Shown: piece by piece, positions 1 to 7,518 of the stretch
Numbering within the stretch: position 1 is the stretch's first letter
How the letters are laid out: every line of letters begins with the position of its first letter
Origin: Actinomadura opuntiae
GTDB lineage: Bacteria; Actinomycetota; Actinomycetes; Streptosporangiales; Streptosporangiaceae
DNA: 64,000 nucleotides
Assembly: GCF_030283205.1 (NCBI RefSeq)
Contig: NZ_JASNWF010000004.1
Coordinates: 372,001 to 436,000 of the forward strand
Reading direction: 5' to 3'
Program-made: the position numbers and the translations under genes
The notes under the pieces: generated by a model
The model's input: the letters and a program-made list of their open reading frames with translations, nothing else
Database searches by the model: none
Told to the model about the DNA's origin: nothing

Positions 1-2
1 AA

Positions 3-95
3 AAAACAGGACAGCGAGCCCGGGAATGGGTTCGGGCGGAACGCACCTGGCGGGCCGTCGCGAAGGGATACCGGGCCGCCTACGGCCTCCGCTGA
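3..95 (+). CDS. C-terminal tail of a protein cut by the window edge, possibly a glycosyltransferase
   Basis: An open frame runs from the first bases to a TGA at 93-95 and encodes about 30 residues rich in Arg, Trp, Ala and Tyr (ending RAAYGLR). Third positions are mostly G or C, as in real genes here. The next gene, a UDP-sugar dehydrogenase, follows after 65 bases in the same direction. Ends like this, basic and aromatic, are common in GT4-type glycosyltransferases and the neighbours are polysaccharide genes, so a glycosyltransferase is a reasonable guess. With only 30 residues visible the family cannot be shown. Confidence 0.5.
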   Translation, partial: KTGQRAREWVRAERTWRAVAKGYRAAYGLR

Positions 96-160
96 GGCCC
101 GCGACACCGCGATTACGACAAGCGCGCCGACCGCGCGCTCCACTGCGAAGGGAGCCGGGC

Positions 161-1423
161 ATGGATCTGGTGGTCATCGGACTCGGCTACGTGGGGCTTC
201 CGCTGGTGCGGGAGGCCTGCCGGGCCGGACTGCGCGTCGGCGGACTCGACCGCGACGCGCGCGTCGTCGCCGGGCTCAAGGCCGGGCTGTCGCACATCGA
301 CGACGTCTCGCCCGCCGAGGTCGAGGAGATGCTCGCGGCCGGGTTCACGCCCAGCCTGGACGAGGACGTGCTGGACGGCGCCCGCACCGTCGTCATCTGC
401 GTCCCCACGCCGCTGTCGCAGGACGGCGGCCCCGACCTCACCGCGGTCCGCGGGGCCGCCGGGACGGTCGCGCGGCGCCTGGAGCCCGGCGCGCTGGTCG
501 TGCTGGAGTCGACCACCTACCCGGGCACCACCGAGGAGGTCGTCCGGCCGATCCTGGAGGAGTCCGGGCTGGTCGCCGGGCAGGAGTTCCACCTGGCGTT
601 CTCGCCGGAGCGGATCGACCCGGGCAACCCCGTCTACGGGGTGCGCAACACCCCGAAGATCGTCGGCGGGCTGACGCCGGCCTGCGCGTCCGCCGCCTCG
701 GCCTTCTACGGCAAGTTCGTGGAGCGGGTCGTGGAGGCCAAGGGCACCCGCGAGGCCGAGATGGCCAAGCTGCTCGAGAACACCTACCGGCACGTCAACA
801 TCGCGCTGGTCAACGAGATGGCCGTGTTCTGCAACGAGCTCGGCATCGACCTGTGGGACGCGATCGACTGCGCCGCCACCAAGCCGTTCGGGTTCCAGGC
901 GTTCCGCCCCGGCCCCGGCGTCGGCGGGCACTGCATCCCGATCGACCCGAACTACCTGTCGTACAAGGTCCGCTCGCTGGGCTACCCGTTCCGGTTCGTG
1001 GAGCTGGCGCAGGAGATCAACGACCGGATGCCCCGGTACGTGGCCGAGCGCGCCCAGCAGCTGCTCAACCGGGAGGGCCGCGCGCTCAAGGGCGCCAGAG
1101 TCCTGCTGCTCGGCGTCACCTACAAGGCCGACATCGCCGACCAGCGCGAATCGCCGGCCCGGCCGGTCGCGCGGCGGCTGGCCCGGCTCGGCGCCGACCT
1201 TTCCTTCCACGACCCGTTCGTGGCGGACTGGCGGGTCGACGGCGCCGAGGTGCCGTCCGCCGGCGACGACCTGCCCGCCGCGCTGCGCGCCGCCGACCTG
1301 GCCATCGTGCTGGCCGACCACGCCGCCTACGACGCCGAGGTCCTCACCCGGCACGCCCCGCTGCTGTTCGACACGCGCGGCCGGACCCGGGACGTCCAGC
1401 TCGAGACCGTCGAACTGCTCTAG
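161..1423 (+). CDS. UDP-N-acetyl-hexosamine 6-dehydrogenase (WecC/WbpA/TviB type)
   Basis: A 420-residue NAD-dependent nucleotide-sugar dehydrogenase that would oxidise the C6 hydroxyl of a UDP-N-acetylhexosamine to a uronate, giving an acidic sugar donor for a surface polysaccharide. The protein opens with a Rossmann motif (VVIGLGYVGLP), carries the FSPERIDPGN signature typical of the UDP-GlcNAc/ManNAc branch, and has the catalytic Cys at about residue 258 in GVGGHCIPIDP. The C-terminal UDP-binding domain is complete (LLLGVTYKADIAD...ESPA). The ATG at 161 is chosen because it begins directly with the Rossmann strand and has a GAAGGGA ribosome site about 8 bases upstream; the longer in-frame ORF from 26 adds no recognisable protein. 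A GT4 glycosyltransferase follows after 119 bases. A second, more UDP-glucose-like dehydrogenase lies at 27064. Confidence 0.9.
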   Translation: MDLVVIGLGYVGLPLVREACRAGLRVGGLDRDARVVAGLKAGLSHIDDVSPAEVEEMLAAGFTPSLDEDVLDGARTVVICVPTPLSQDGGPDLTAVRGAAGTVARRLEPGALVVLESTTYPGTTEEVVRPILEESGLVAGQEFHLAFSPERIDPGNPVYGVRNTPKIVGGLTPACASAASAFYGKFVERVVEAKGTREAEMAKLLENTYRHVNIALVNEMAVFCNELGIDLWDAIDCAATKPFGFQAFRPGPGVGGHCIPIDPNYLSYKVRSLGYPFRFVELAQEINDRMPRYVAERAQQLLNREGRALKGARVLLLGVTYKADIADQRESPARPVARRLARLGADLSFHDPFVADWRVDGAEVPSAGDDLPAALRAADLAIVLADHAAYDAEVLTRHAPLLFDTRGRTRDVQLETVELL

Positions 1424-1542
1424 CGGGAGGAGTCGCCCGGCACCGTCCACAGTACGGACAAGGGGAATTCACAGGAGATTTCCATGGGCGACCGAGACTC
1501 GGAGAGCAGTCGAGTTCACCGGCACATTGCGGAGTGAGTGGA

Positions 1543-2700
1543 ATGCGGATCTGCGTTTGCACAGTGGTGCACCATCCGGAGGATGCGCGCATTCTGCACC
1601 GGCAGATACGCGCGCTGCTCGACGCCGGCCACGAGGTCACCTACATCGCGCCGTTCCGGGCCTGCAACGCGACCCCGTGGCGCGAGATCAGCCCGGTGGA
1701 CGTGCCGCGCGCCACCGGGCGGCGCCGCCTGCGGGCGCTGCGCGCCGCCCGCCGGGCGCTCGCCGAGCACGCCGGCTACGCCGACGTGATCCTTCTGCAC
1801 GACCCCGAACTGGTCGTCTCGCTGCCCCGGGAGGCGCTCGGCCGGACCGTGGTGTGGGACGTCCACGAGGACACCGCCGCCGCGCTCACCGCCAAGGGCT
1901 GGGTGCCCGGCCCGGTCCGGCCCGTGCTGCGGCCGGCCGTGCGGGGGCTGGAGCGGCGCGGCGAGCGGCGGCTGAAGCTGCTGCTCGCCGAGGAGGGCTA
2001 CCGGGCCCGGTTCCGCGGCGACCACCCGGTCGTGCCCAACACCACCTACGTCTCCGACCTGCCGCCCGGGCCGCCGGACGATCGCCGCGCCGTCTACGTC
2101 GGCAACCTGTCGGCGGCGCGCGGCGCCCTGGACATGATCGAGATGGCCCGGATGCTGGCCCCCGAGGGCGTCACCGTCGAGCTGATCGGCGGCGCCGACC
2201 CCGACGTGCGGCCCGCGCTGCGCGACGCCCAGCGCACCGGGATCCTGCGCTGGTACGGGTTCGTCCCGAACGACCGGGCGCTGCGGATCGCCGAGGGCGC
2301 GATGGCCGGGCTCGCGCTGCTGCACGACGAGCCCAACTACCGGCACTCGATGCCCACCAAGGTCGTGGAGTACATGGCCCGCGGCGTCCCGGTGATCACC
2401 ACGCCGAACCCGCCCGCGGTGGACATCGTCGAGCCGGCCGGGTGCGGGCTGGTCGTCCCGTTCGGCGACCCGGCGGCCGCCGCCGACGCCGTCCGCCGGC
2501 TGCGCGACGACGCGGAACTGCGCACCGGCATGGGCAAGCGCGGCTACGAGGCCGCCCGGGCCCGCTTCCACTGGCCCGTGCACGCCGAGCGCTTCGTCGC
2601 GCAGCTGGAGACCTGGGCGGGCCGCAGCCCCGCGATCGTCCCCGAGCCCGTCCACCTGGCCGAGCCGCTCCCCGGGGTCGTGCCCGACTGCAACTACTGA
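1543..2700 (+). CDS. GT4-type glycosyltransferase
   Basis: A 385-residue GT-B glycosyltransferase that would transfer a sugar from a nucleotide donor during polysaccharide assembly at the inner membrane. It begins MRICVCTVVHHPEDARI, continues with an N-terminal acceptor domain, and has a C-terminal donor domain with YVGNLSAARG, an internal GFVPN and the family-typical segment MPTKVVEYMARGVPVITTP, which contains the conserved Glu that contacts the donor. ATG 1543 has GGAG eight bases upstream; a GTG at 1534 is an alternative that adds three residues. It follows the UDP-sugar dehydrogenase and probably uses related acidic donors, but the actual substrate cannot be read from the sequence. Confidence 0.88.
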   Translation: MRICVCTVVHHPEDARILHRQIRALLDAGHEVTYIAPFRACNATPWREISPVDVPRATGRRRLRALRAARRALAEHAGYADVILLHDPELVVSLPREALGRTVVWDVHEDTAAALTAKGWVPGPVRPVLRPAVRGLERRGERRLKLLLAEEGYRARFRGDHPVVPNTTYVSDLPPGPPDDRRAVYVGNLSAARGALDMIEMARMLAPEGVTVELIGGADPDVRPALRDAQRTGILRWYGFVPNDRALRIAEGAMAGLALLHDEPNYRHSMPTKVVEYMARGVPVITTPNPPAVDIVEPAGCGLVVPFGDPAAAADAVRRLRDDAELRTGMGKRGYEAARARFHWPVHAERFVAQLETWAGRSPAIVPEPVHLAEPLPGVVPDCNY

Positions 2701-2710
2701 CGGGCCGCCG

Positions 2711-2743
2711 CGGTCAGGCGCGGTCAGGCGCGGTCAGGCGCGG
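2711..2743. repeat. Three tandem copies of a 10-bp unit at a gene end
   Basis: CGGTCAGGCG is repeated three times without interruption, followed by a partial CGG. On the minus strand each copy contains TGA; the third copy supplies the stop codon of the propeller gene ending at 2734. The repeat lies between convergent genes and may simply be replication slippage. Confidence 0.8.
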
Positions 2744-4773
2744 AGGCGGTCGGCGACGGCGCGGGCGAGGCGGGCCGCGGCGCCGGGCGGGCGGTCCACG
2801 TCCACGACCAGCACGACGCGGTCGACCCGCAGCGCGATCATCCCGGCGGTCGGGCCCAGCTCGTACGCCTGGTCGGCGTGGATGTCGGGCCGCTCCCGCG
2901 CCTGCAGCTGGATCGCCTGCAGGGCGTCGAGCATCGCCGCCGCGGCGCCGGCCGTCTCCCCGACCCAGCGGACGCTCACGGTCAGCCCGCGGACGGAGGA
3001 GCCGGGGACGGCGTCGTCCGGCCCGGCGCTCCGTCCGGTGTCCGGAGAGGGCGGGCTTCCGCCCGCGCGCGGTTCGTTCTCGGCCCTCTTGCCCGCGGCA
3101 CCGGCCTTGGTGGACGGTCCCGGCGACGGCTTCCGATCGCCGGGCGTCTCCCCGTCCTCGGGTTCATCCCATTTCGTCTCGTACGTGCAGGACACCGGAC
3201 GCGGCAGCGCCACCGGCCCCACGCTCGTCCGGGCGGCACCGGTGCCGCGGCCGCCGGCGTGCACGGCGGCCAGGTCGGGTTTCTTGAGCAGCGTGCACGC
3301 GTCCGGCCAGTCGTCCACCGGCACGCCGCCCAGCTCGGCGGGGCCCGTCCCCAGCGGGCCGCCGCGCAGCGCGACCAGCCGGGCCGCGCCCGCCGGACGC
3401 GGCGCCGCCTCCGCGACCGCCGCGTACAGCAGCCCGCCCGCCGCCGCCAGCCACGGATGCGCGCCCGGCAGGTCGGGGTCCATCGCGAACGGCGCCGGAG
3501 CCGTGGTCGTCCCGCCGCTCCCGGGATCCACGATGTCGACGCCCGCCGGGAGCAGCTGCTCCGACAGGCGCGGACGCAGCGCGTAGACCTCGCCGCCCGC
3601 CTGCGCCAGCGCCACGTATCCGGGGACGTCCCGCGACCACGCCACCCGGCCGGACCGGACGTCCACCGCCTCCATCCGGTCGGTGCCCGGGCCCTTCCCG
3701 TCGCGGTGGCGGACGACCAGCAGCCGCCCGCCCGCGAGGACCGCGGGGCACATCCGGTCGCCGCACACCCCGTCGCCGTCCCAGCCGGCGATCCGGCCGC
3801 CTTCCAGGGTGAACGCGCGCAGCGCCGACGCGTCGGCGGCGAGGACCACCCCGTCCAGCACCCGCACCGCGAGCGACTCCCCCACCGCCAGGTTCCGGCT
3901 CCACCGGACCCGCCCGGTCCCCGGGTCGACGGCCAGCAGCCGTCCGCCCTGCTTGCGGCAGCCCGCGGCCAGCGCCGCCAAGGCACCGGTGCCCCGCGCG
4001 CCGGCGTCCCGGACGCCCGCCGCGTCGAGGGCGTCCGACGGCTGCGCCGCGCCCTCGTACAGCCGGCACCCCTTCGGCAGCGGCGTCCGCCACAGCCGCT
4101 TCCCGGTCAGCGCGGACACCCCGTACAGGGTGCGGCGGCCGTCGTCGGTGGCCAGCGCCACGCCGGCCCCGGCGGGCCAGCGCAGCGTCGCGCGCGACAC
4201 GGCCGCCGGACGCTCGCCGTCCCGCCGCCACAGCTGCGCGCCCGACAGCTCGTCGAACCCGACGAGCAGCCGGTCGCCGCGCCGGCCGTCCCGCTCGAAG
4301 TAGGCCACCAGCCGGGACCGGGTGGACGTCCAGCCGAGCAGCGTCCAGCCGGTGCGCCGGTAGCTCCACCGCTCGGCGCCGTTGCGCGCGTCCCGCACCA
4401 CCAGGCCGCCGCCGGACGCCGTCACGAGCTGCCCGCGCGCCACGTCGTAGGCCACGCCGTCGTACCCGGCGGACGACCCCCGGTGGATCCGCGTGGTCTC
4501 CTCCCAGCTCACCCCGAGGGGGCCGGGCGGCGGCCCGACGTCGCTCTGCGGCGCGACCGGCTCGGCGGTGACGGTGTGCCGCACCTGCCACCACTCGGCG
4601 TGCAGCACGAACCGTTCGACGAGGACCGCGCACAGCGCGATGGCGAGGGCGCCCGCGACGAGGCCGAGCGCCACGCGGACGCCGCCCGCCGGCCCCGTCC
4701 CCGGCCGGCCGTCGCGCCGCTGCCGGGTCCCGCCCACCCCCGCGCCGCCTCCCTGCTGTCCTGGCTGCCGCAT
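2734..4773 (-). CDS. Membrane-anchored PQQ-like beta-propeller protein
   Basis: A 679-residue protein with a short basic, Gly-rich cytoplasmic N-terminus, one hydrophobic helix at about residues 32-52 (VALGLVAGALAIALCAVLVE) and a large extracytoplasmic part. That part contains repeated blades of the PQQ/YVTN type, seen as Trp-ended strands such as DPGTGRVRWSRN, DVRSGRVAWSRD and ALTGKRLWRTP. After the propeller comes a Pro/Gly/Asp-rich linker and a separate C-terminal domain of about 90 residues, which I do not recognise. No enzymatic PQQ-dehydrogenase residues are evident, so a sensing or scaffold role is more likely. The ATG at 4773 has GGTGGAGG eight bases upstream. It is transcribed divergently from the frameshifted HD gene 56 bases away. 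Confidence 0.8.
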   Translation of the reverse strand: MRQPGQQGGGAGVGGTRQRRDGRPGTGPAGGVRVALGLVAGALAIALCAVLVERFVLHAEWWQVRHTVTAEPVAPQSDVGPPPGPLGVSWEETTRIHRGSSAGYDGVAYDVARGQLVTASGGGLVVRDARNGAERWSYRRTGWTLLGWTSTRSRLVAYFERDGRRGDRLLVGFDELSGAQLWRRDGERPAAVSRATLRWPAGAGVALATDDGRRTLYGVSALTGKRLWRTPLPKGCRLYEGAAQPSDALDAAGVRDAGARGTGALAALAAGCRKQGGRLLAVDPGTGRVRWSRNLAVGESLAVRVLDGVVLAADASALRAFTLEGGRIAGWDGDGVCGDRMCPAVLAGGRLLVVRHRDGKGPGTDRMEAVDVRSGRVAWSRDVPGYVALAQAGGEVYALRPRLSEQLLPAGVDIVDPGSGGTTTAPAPFAMDPDLPGAHPWLAAAGGLLYAAVAEAAPRPAGAARLVALRGGPLGTGPAELGGVPVDDWPDACTLLKKPDLAAVHAGGRGTGAARTSVGPVALPRPVSCTYETKWDEPEDGETPGDRKPSPGPSTKAGAAGKRAENEPRAGGSPPSPDTGRSAGPDDAVPGSSVRGLTVSVRWVGETAGAAAAMLDALQAIQLQARERPDIHADQAYELGPTAGMIALRVDRVVLVVDVDRPPGAAARLARAVADRLRA

Positions 4774-4829
4774 AGTGTGAACCTCCACCTTGCCGTGTCC
4801 CGCCCGCCCGCGCGACATGGCCTGGCCGG

Positions 4830-5451
4830 ATGGGAGCGGAGGGATCGGTGGAGGTCTTCGGTCGTTGGGAGAACTGGGGTGCGGCCCGCGCGGATCTGGA
4901 GGCGTCCGGTGTTGGCGATCGCGTCGATCTCGACGTGTTGGAGAGGGCGGCGGACGCGGCCGAGTGGTGGCACGACGACCAGCGGCGGCCGACCGGCGCC
5001 CCGTACGTCGAGCACCTGCTGGAGGCTCTCGAGGTCCTGGTGCGCGGCGCCGGGGTGACCGACCCGGCGGTGCTGTCGGCCGTGCTCCTGCACCGACGTC
5101 GTCGAGGACACGCCGGTCACGCTCGCCGACGTGGAGGCCGCGTTCGGGCCCGAGGTGACCGAGCTGGTCGACTGGGTCACCAAGCCGCCCGCGGCCGGCG
5201 GCGGGCGGCAGGCCAAGCGGGCCGCGAAGTCGGCGTACCTGCGCCGCCTGCGCGACGCCCCGCCGGAGGCGGTCCTGGTGAAGCTCGCCGACCGGGTCAG
5301 CAACGTGCAGCGGCTCGACCGGATGCCGCCGGACTTCCAGCGCCGCTACTACGCCGAGACGGTCACCTACATCGTCCCGCTGGCCGACCCGCACCCCTGG
5401 TTCGCGGCCTGGTACGCGCAGTGGCGCGAGGCGTTCTCGCACCTGCGCTAG
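4830..5451 (+). pseudogene. HD-domain (p)ppGpp hydrolase-like gene with a +1 frameshift
   Basis: Two adjacent frames together encode one small RelA/SpoT-type HD hydrolase (MESH1-like size, about 205 residues). The first frame reads through PYVEHLLEALEVL up to AVLLH at 5091-5093; the second resumes at 5095 with DVVEDTPVTLADVEAAFG and runs to the stop at 5451, including KLADRVSNVQRLD. One extra C at 5093/5094 separates the His from the Asp of the metal-binding HD motif. Removing that base restores an uninterrupted protein. Start is probably GTG 4848 (GGAGGG upstream) or ATG 4830. The gene is either a recent pseudogene, subject to programmed slippage, or a sequencing error; the intact flanking code favours a recent event or an error. 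Confidence 0.85.
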
Positions 5452-5458
5452 CCCGCAT

Positions 5459-5476
5459 GATGACCGGGCGGTCATC
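5459..5476. promoter_or_regulatory. Perfect inverted repeat, operator candidate upstream of the SRPBCC gene
   Basis: GATGACCG-GG-CGGTCATC is a perfect palindrome with 8-base arms, placed 18 bases before the ATG at 5495 and 7 bases after the HD gene stop. Size and position fit a dimeric repressor site (TetR, MarR or GntR families). It has no following T-run, so it is less likely to be a terminator. The cognate regulator is unknown. Confidence 0.55.
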
Positions 5477-5494
5477 GGGTGGCATGATCGGCCC

Positions 5495-6010
5495 ATGGAA
5501 CGCGAATGGGTGGTGGAGGAGAGCGTCGCGATCGAGGCCGGGACGCGCGCGGTGTACGCCGCCGTCGCCGACCCGCGGCGGATGGGCGAGTGGAGCCCGG
5601 AGGTCTTCGCGGCGTGGGTCCGGGGACGCGCGATCAGGCCGGGGACGAGGTTCGTCGGGTTCAACCGGCTCGGCTGGCGGGTGTGGTTCACCAACTGCCG
5701 GGTGACGGTCGCGGTGCCCGGGGAGGCGTTCGCGTTCCGGGTGTCCAGCTTCGGCATCCCGGTGGCGCTGTGGGGCTACCGGATCGAGGACGTCGGCGGC
5801 GCGGGCGAGACGCGGACGCGGCTCACCGAGTACTGGGAGGACCTGCGGCGCGACACCCGCGGCGCCGGGCTCGTCTCGCTGCTCGGGAAGGTGTTCACCG
5901 GTGTCCCGGCCGGCGGGCGGGCGGGGGTCAACCGGGAGGGGATGCGCGCCACGCTCGGCCGGATCAAGGCGGCCCTCGAACGCGGCCGAGGCGGCGGCGC
6001 GGCGGTGTGA
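5495..6010 (+). CDS. SRPBCC-superfamily (polyketide cyclase/START-like) protein
   Basis: A 171-residue protein with the layout of the SRPBCC helix-grip fold: an N-terminal strand with charged residues (WVVEESVAIEAG), a region like PRRMGEWSPE that forms the cap helix in this family, central strands, and a long C-terminal helix ending RIKAALERG. Members bind hydrophobic ligands in a deep cavity; some are cyclases or aromatases, many are binding proteins of unknown ligand. No polyketide genes are present nearby, so only a lipid or small-molecule binding role is inferred. The start follows the palindrome at 5459-5476. Confidence 0.8.
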   Translation: MEREWVVEESVAIEAGTRAVYAAVADPRRMGEWSPEVFAAWVRGRAIRPGTRFVGFNRLGWRVWFTNCRVTVAVPGEAFAFRVSSFGIPVALWGYRIEDVGGAGETRTRLTEYWEDLRRDTRGAGLVSLLGKVFTGVPAGGRAGVNREGMRATLGRIKAALERGRGGGAAV

Positions 6011-6045
6011 CCGATCGGTGCCGGGACGAGCCTTGGCAGCAAAAC

Positions 6046-6059
6046 GAGAACCTGTTCTA
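6046..6059. promoter_or_regulatory. KstR-like operator before the ADC-family gene
   Basis: AGAAC-CT-GTTCT (6047-6058), followed by A, matches the mycobacterial KstR consensus TNNAACNNGTTNNA at every fixed position except the first T, which is G here. It sits 10 bases before the GTG start at 6069, where a bound TetR-family repressor would block transcription. KstR controls steroid and lipid catabolism in mycobacteria and rhodococci; whether a KstR orthologue exists in this organism cannot be seen here. Confidence 0.55.
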
Positions 6060-6068
6060 CTTATCGAT

Positions 6069-6815
6069 GTGACAACTGCCGCGCAAGTCCACCCGATCCA
6101 GGGGCACCAGGTCGCGCTTCCGGTGCGGATCCGGGACGCCGCCGTCGCCTCGGCCATGTTCGCCGTCCCGGCCGCCGCGGCGCAGGCCGTCATCGCCTAC
6201 ACCGGGCTCGAGATCGCCGAGCCGCTGCCGGGCAAGGCGATCTGCTCGCTGGCGTTCGTCCGGTACGCCGACGGGGACCTCGGGCCGTACCACGAGTTCG
6301 CCGTCGCCTTCCTCGTGCGCCCGCCCGGGACGCCGGCCCCTTCCGGCGCGCTCGGCCGGCTGCGCGGACTGCGGGACGTGGGGGCCTTCATCCACTGGCT
6401 GCCCGTCAACCAGGAGTTCACCCTGGAGTGCGGGCGGAGCATCTGGGGCTTCCCCAAGGAGCTCGCCGACATGCCGATGGACCTCGCCGGGCGGGTGAAG
6501 CGCTGCGCGGTCCGGTTCGGCGGCCGCACCGCGATCGAGATGGCCGTCAGCCCGGGCGCGCCGATGCCGGGCGGCGCCGGAGCGCCCAAGGTGGACGCGT
6601 ACTCGTGCCTGGACGGCGTCACCCGCCGGACGCCGTGGACGCTCACGCCGTCCGACGTGCGGATGCGTCCGGGCGGCGCCAAGGTGATCCTGGGCGACCA
6701 TCCGGTGGCCGAGGAGCTGCGGAGCCTGGGCCTGGACCGGGCGCGCGCGCTGAGCAGCACCACGGTCGGGCACCTGTCGATGACCTTCGACCCGGCCGAG
6801 GAGGTGTTCGCGTGA
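6069..6815 (+). CDS. Acetoacetate decarboxylase-family protein
   Basis: A 248-residue protein of the acetoacetate decarboxylase fold. The family segment HWLPVNQEFTLECGRSIWGFPKELADM is present in parts, with the GFPK motif whose Lys (about residue 130) would form the Schiff base. In classical decarboxylases a second Lys follows and lowers its pKa; here that position is Glu 131. This suggests chemistry other than acetoacetate decarboxylation, as in the broader ADC-like family of aldolases and dehydratases. GTG 6069 is chosen because the conserved protein begins there and the operator ends just upstream; there is no clear Shine-Dalgarno site, so the message may be leaderless or nearly so. The stop overlaps the GTG of the next gene by four bases. 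Confidence 0.8.
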   Translation: MTTAAQVHPIQGHQVALPVRIRDAAVASAMFAVPAAAAQAVIAYTGLEIAEPLPGKAICSLAFVRYADGDLGPYHEFAVAFLVRPPGTPAPSGALGRLRGLRDVGAFIHWLPVNQEFTLECGRSIWGFPKELADMPMDLAGRVKRCAVRFGGRTAIEMAVSPGAPMPGGAGAPKVDAYSCLDGVTRRTPWTLTPSDVRMRPGGAKVILGDHPVAEELRSLGLDRARALSSTTVGHLSMTFDPAEEVFA

Positions 6816-7429
6816 GGCGGACGGCACTGGTCACCGGCGCGGCGCGCGGCATCGGGGCGCTCGCGGCGCGGCGGCTCGCCGCGGCGGCATGGGACGTCGT
6901 CGCCGTGGACCGCGACGAGGAGGGGCTCGCCGCCACCGCCTTCCGCTCCCCCAACACCCACGTCCGGACGTGCGACATCACCGACCCCAAGGACGTCGCC
7001 GACATCCTGGCCATGACGGGCGCCGTGCACCGGCTCGTCGTCGCCTCCGCCCCCGGCGCGCCCGACACGCCCGCCGACGCAGCGGTACGGAACGGGTTCC
7101 TCGGCACGGTCGACATCGTCCGGGCGGTGCTGCCCGGGATGCTGGAGCGCGGCGCCGGCGAGGTGATCGTCATCGCCCCACCCGCCTCGTCGCCGGCCTC
7201 GTCCGCCACCGCCGCGGCGGCCTGCGCCTACGTCGAGGCCCTCGCGGACGAGCAGCGCGGGCGCGGCGTCGCGTTCCGCTGCGCGAGCCCGTCCGCGGGC
7301 GTCCCCGCGCGGCTCGTCCTGGACGAGATCGACCGCTCCCTGGCCCGCTCCGGCCAGGTCCGCGTCGCGCCCGGCAGGCGGCCGGGACCGCTGCGCCGCG
7401 CCCTCGCCCGGGCCGCCGCGCCGCGCTGA
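6812..7429 (+). CDS. Degenerate short-chain dehydrogenase/reductase
   Basis: A 205-residue Rossmann protein, shorter than the usual 250 of classical SDRs. The cofactor motif is intact (TGAARGIG near the N-terminus) and DITD follows where NAD(P) adenine contacts are expected. The NNAG-type motif is replaced by VASAPGAP, and at the active site Tyr 140 is followed by VEAL, so the YxxxK lysine is Leu 144. Without that Lys normal SDR catalysis is unlikely. It is translationally coupled (GTGA overlap) to the ADC-family gene and presumably acts with it, either as a cofactor-binding partner or as an enzyme with shifted chemistry. Confidence 0.78.
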   Translation: MRRTALVTGAARGIGALAARRLAAAAWDVVAVDRDEEGLAATAFRSPNTHVRTCDITDPKDVADILAMTGAVHRLVVASAPGAPDTPADAAVRNGFLGTVDIVRAVLPGMLERGAGEVIVIAPPASSPASSATAAAACAYVEALADEQRGRGVAFRCASPSAGVPARLVLDEIDRSLARSGQVRVAPGRRPGPLRRALARAAAPR

Positions 7430-7473
7430 ACGTCGGAGGGAGAGCATAGGCTTGTCTCTTTCGCCCGTTAGGG

Positions 7474-7494
7474 CGCCGGGGGCCGTCCCCGGCG
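7474..7494 (+). promoter_or_regulatory. Stem-loop in the leader of the HelD gene
   Basis: CGCCGGGG, a five-base loop and CCCCGGCG form a perfect 8-bp GC-only stem ending 24 bases before the helD start. A TAGGCT sequence at 7447-7452 upstream resembles an actinomycete -10 box, which would place the stem in the 5' leader. It could be a terminator for the preceding SDR gene or a leader element; no T-run follows. Confidence 0.45.
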
Positions 7495-7518
7495 AGCGGA
7501 CCGCGAGGAGCAGCCTGC

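Noticed and set aside
113..1450. Long minus-strand frame over the UDP-sugar dehydrogenase
   Set aside because: The plus-strand frame has all catalytic motifs; the opposite frame has none.
7440..7518. Rifampicin-associated element before helD
   Set aside because: The stem-loop does not match the inverted-repeat sequence I recall for that element closely enough to claim it.
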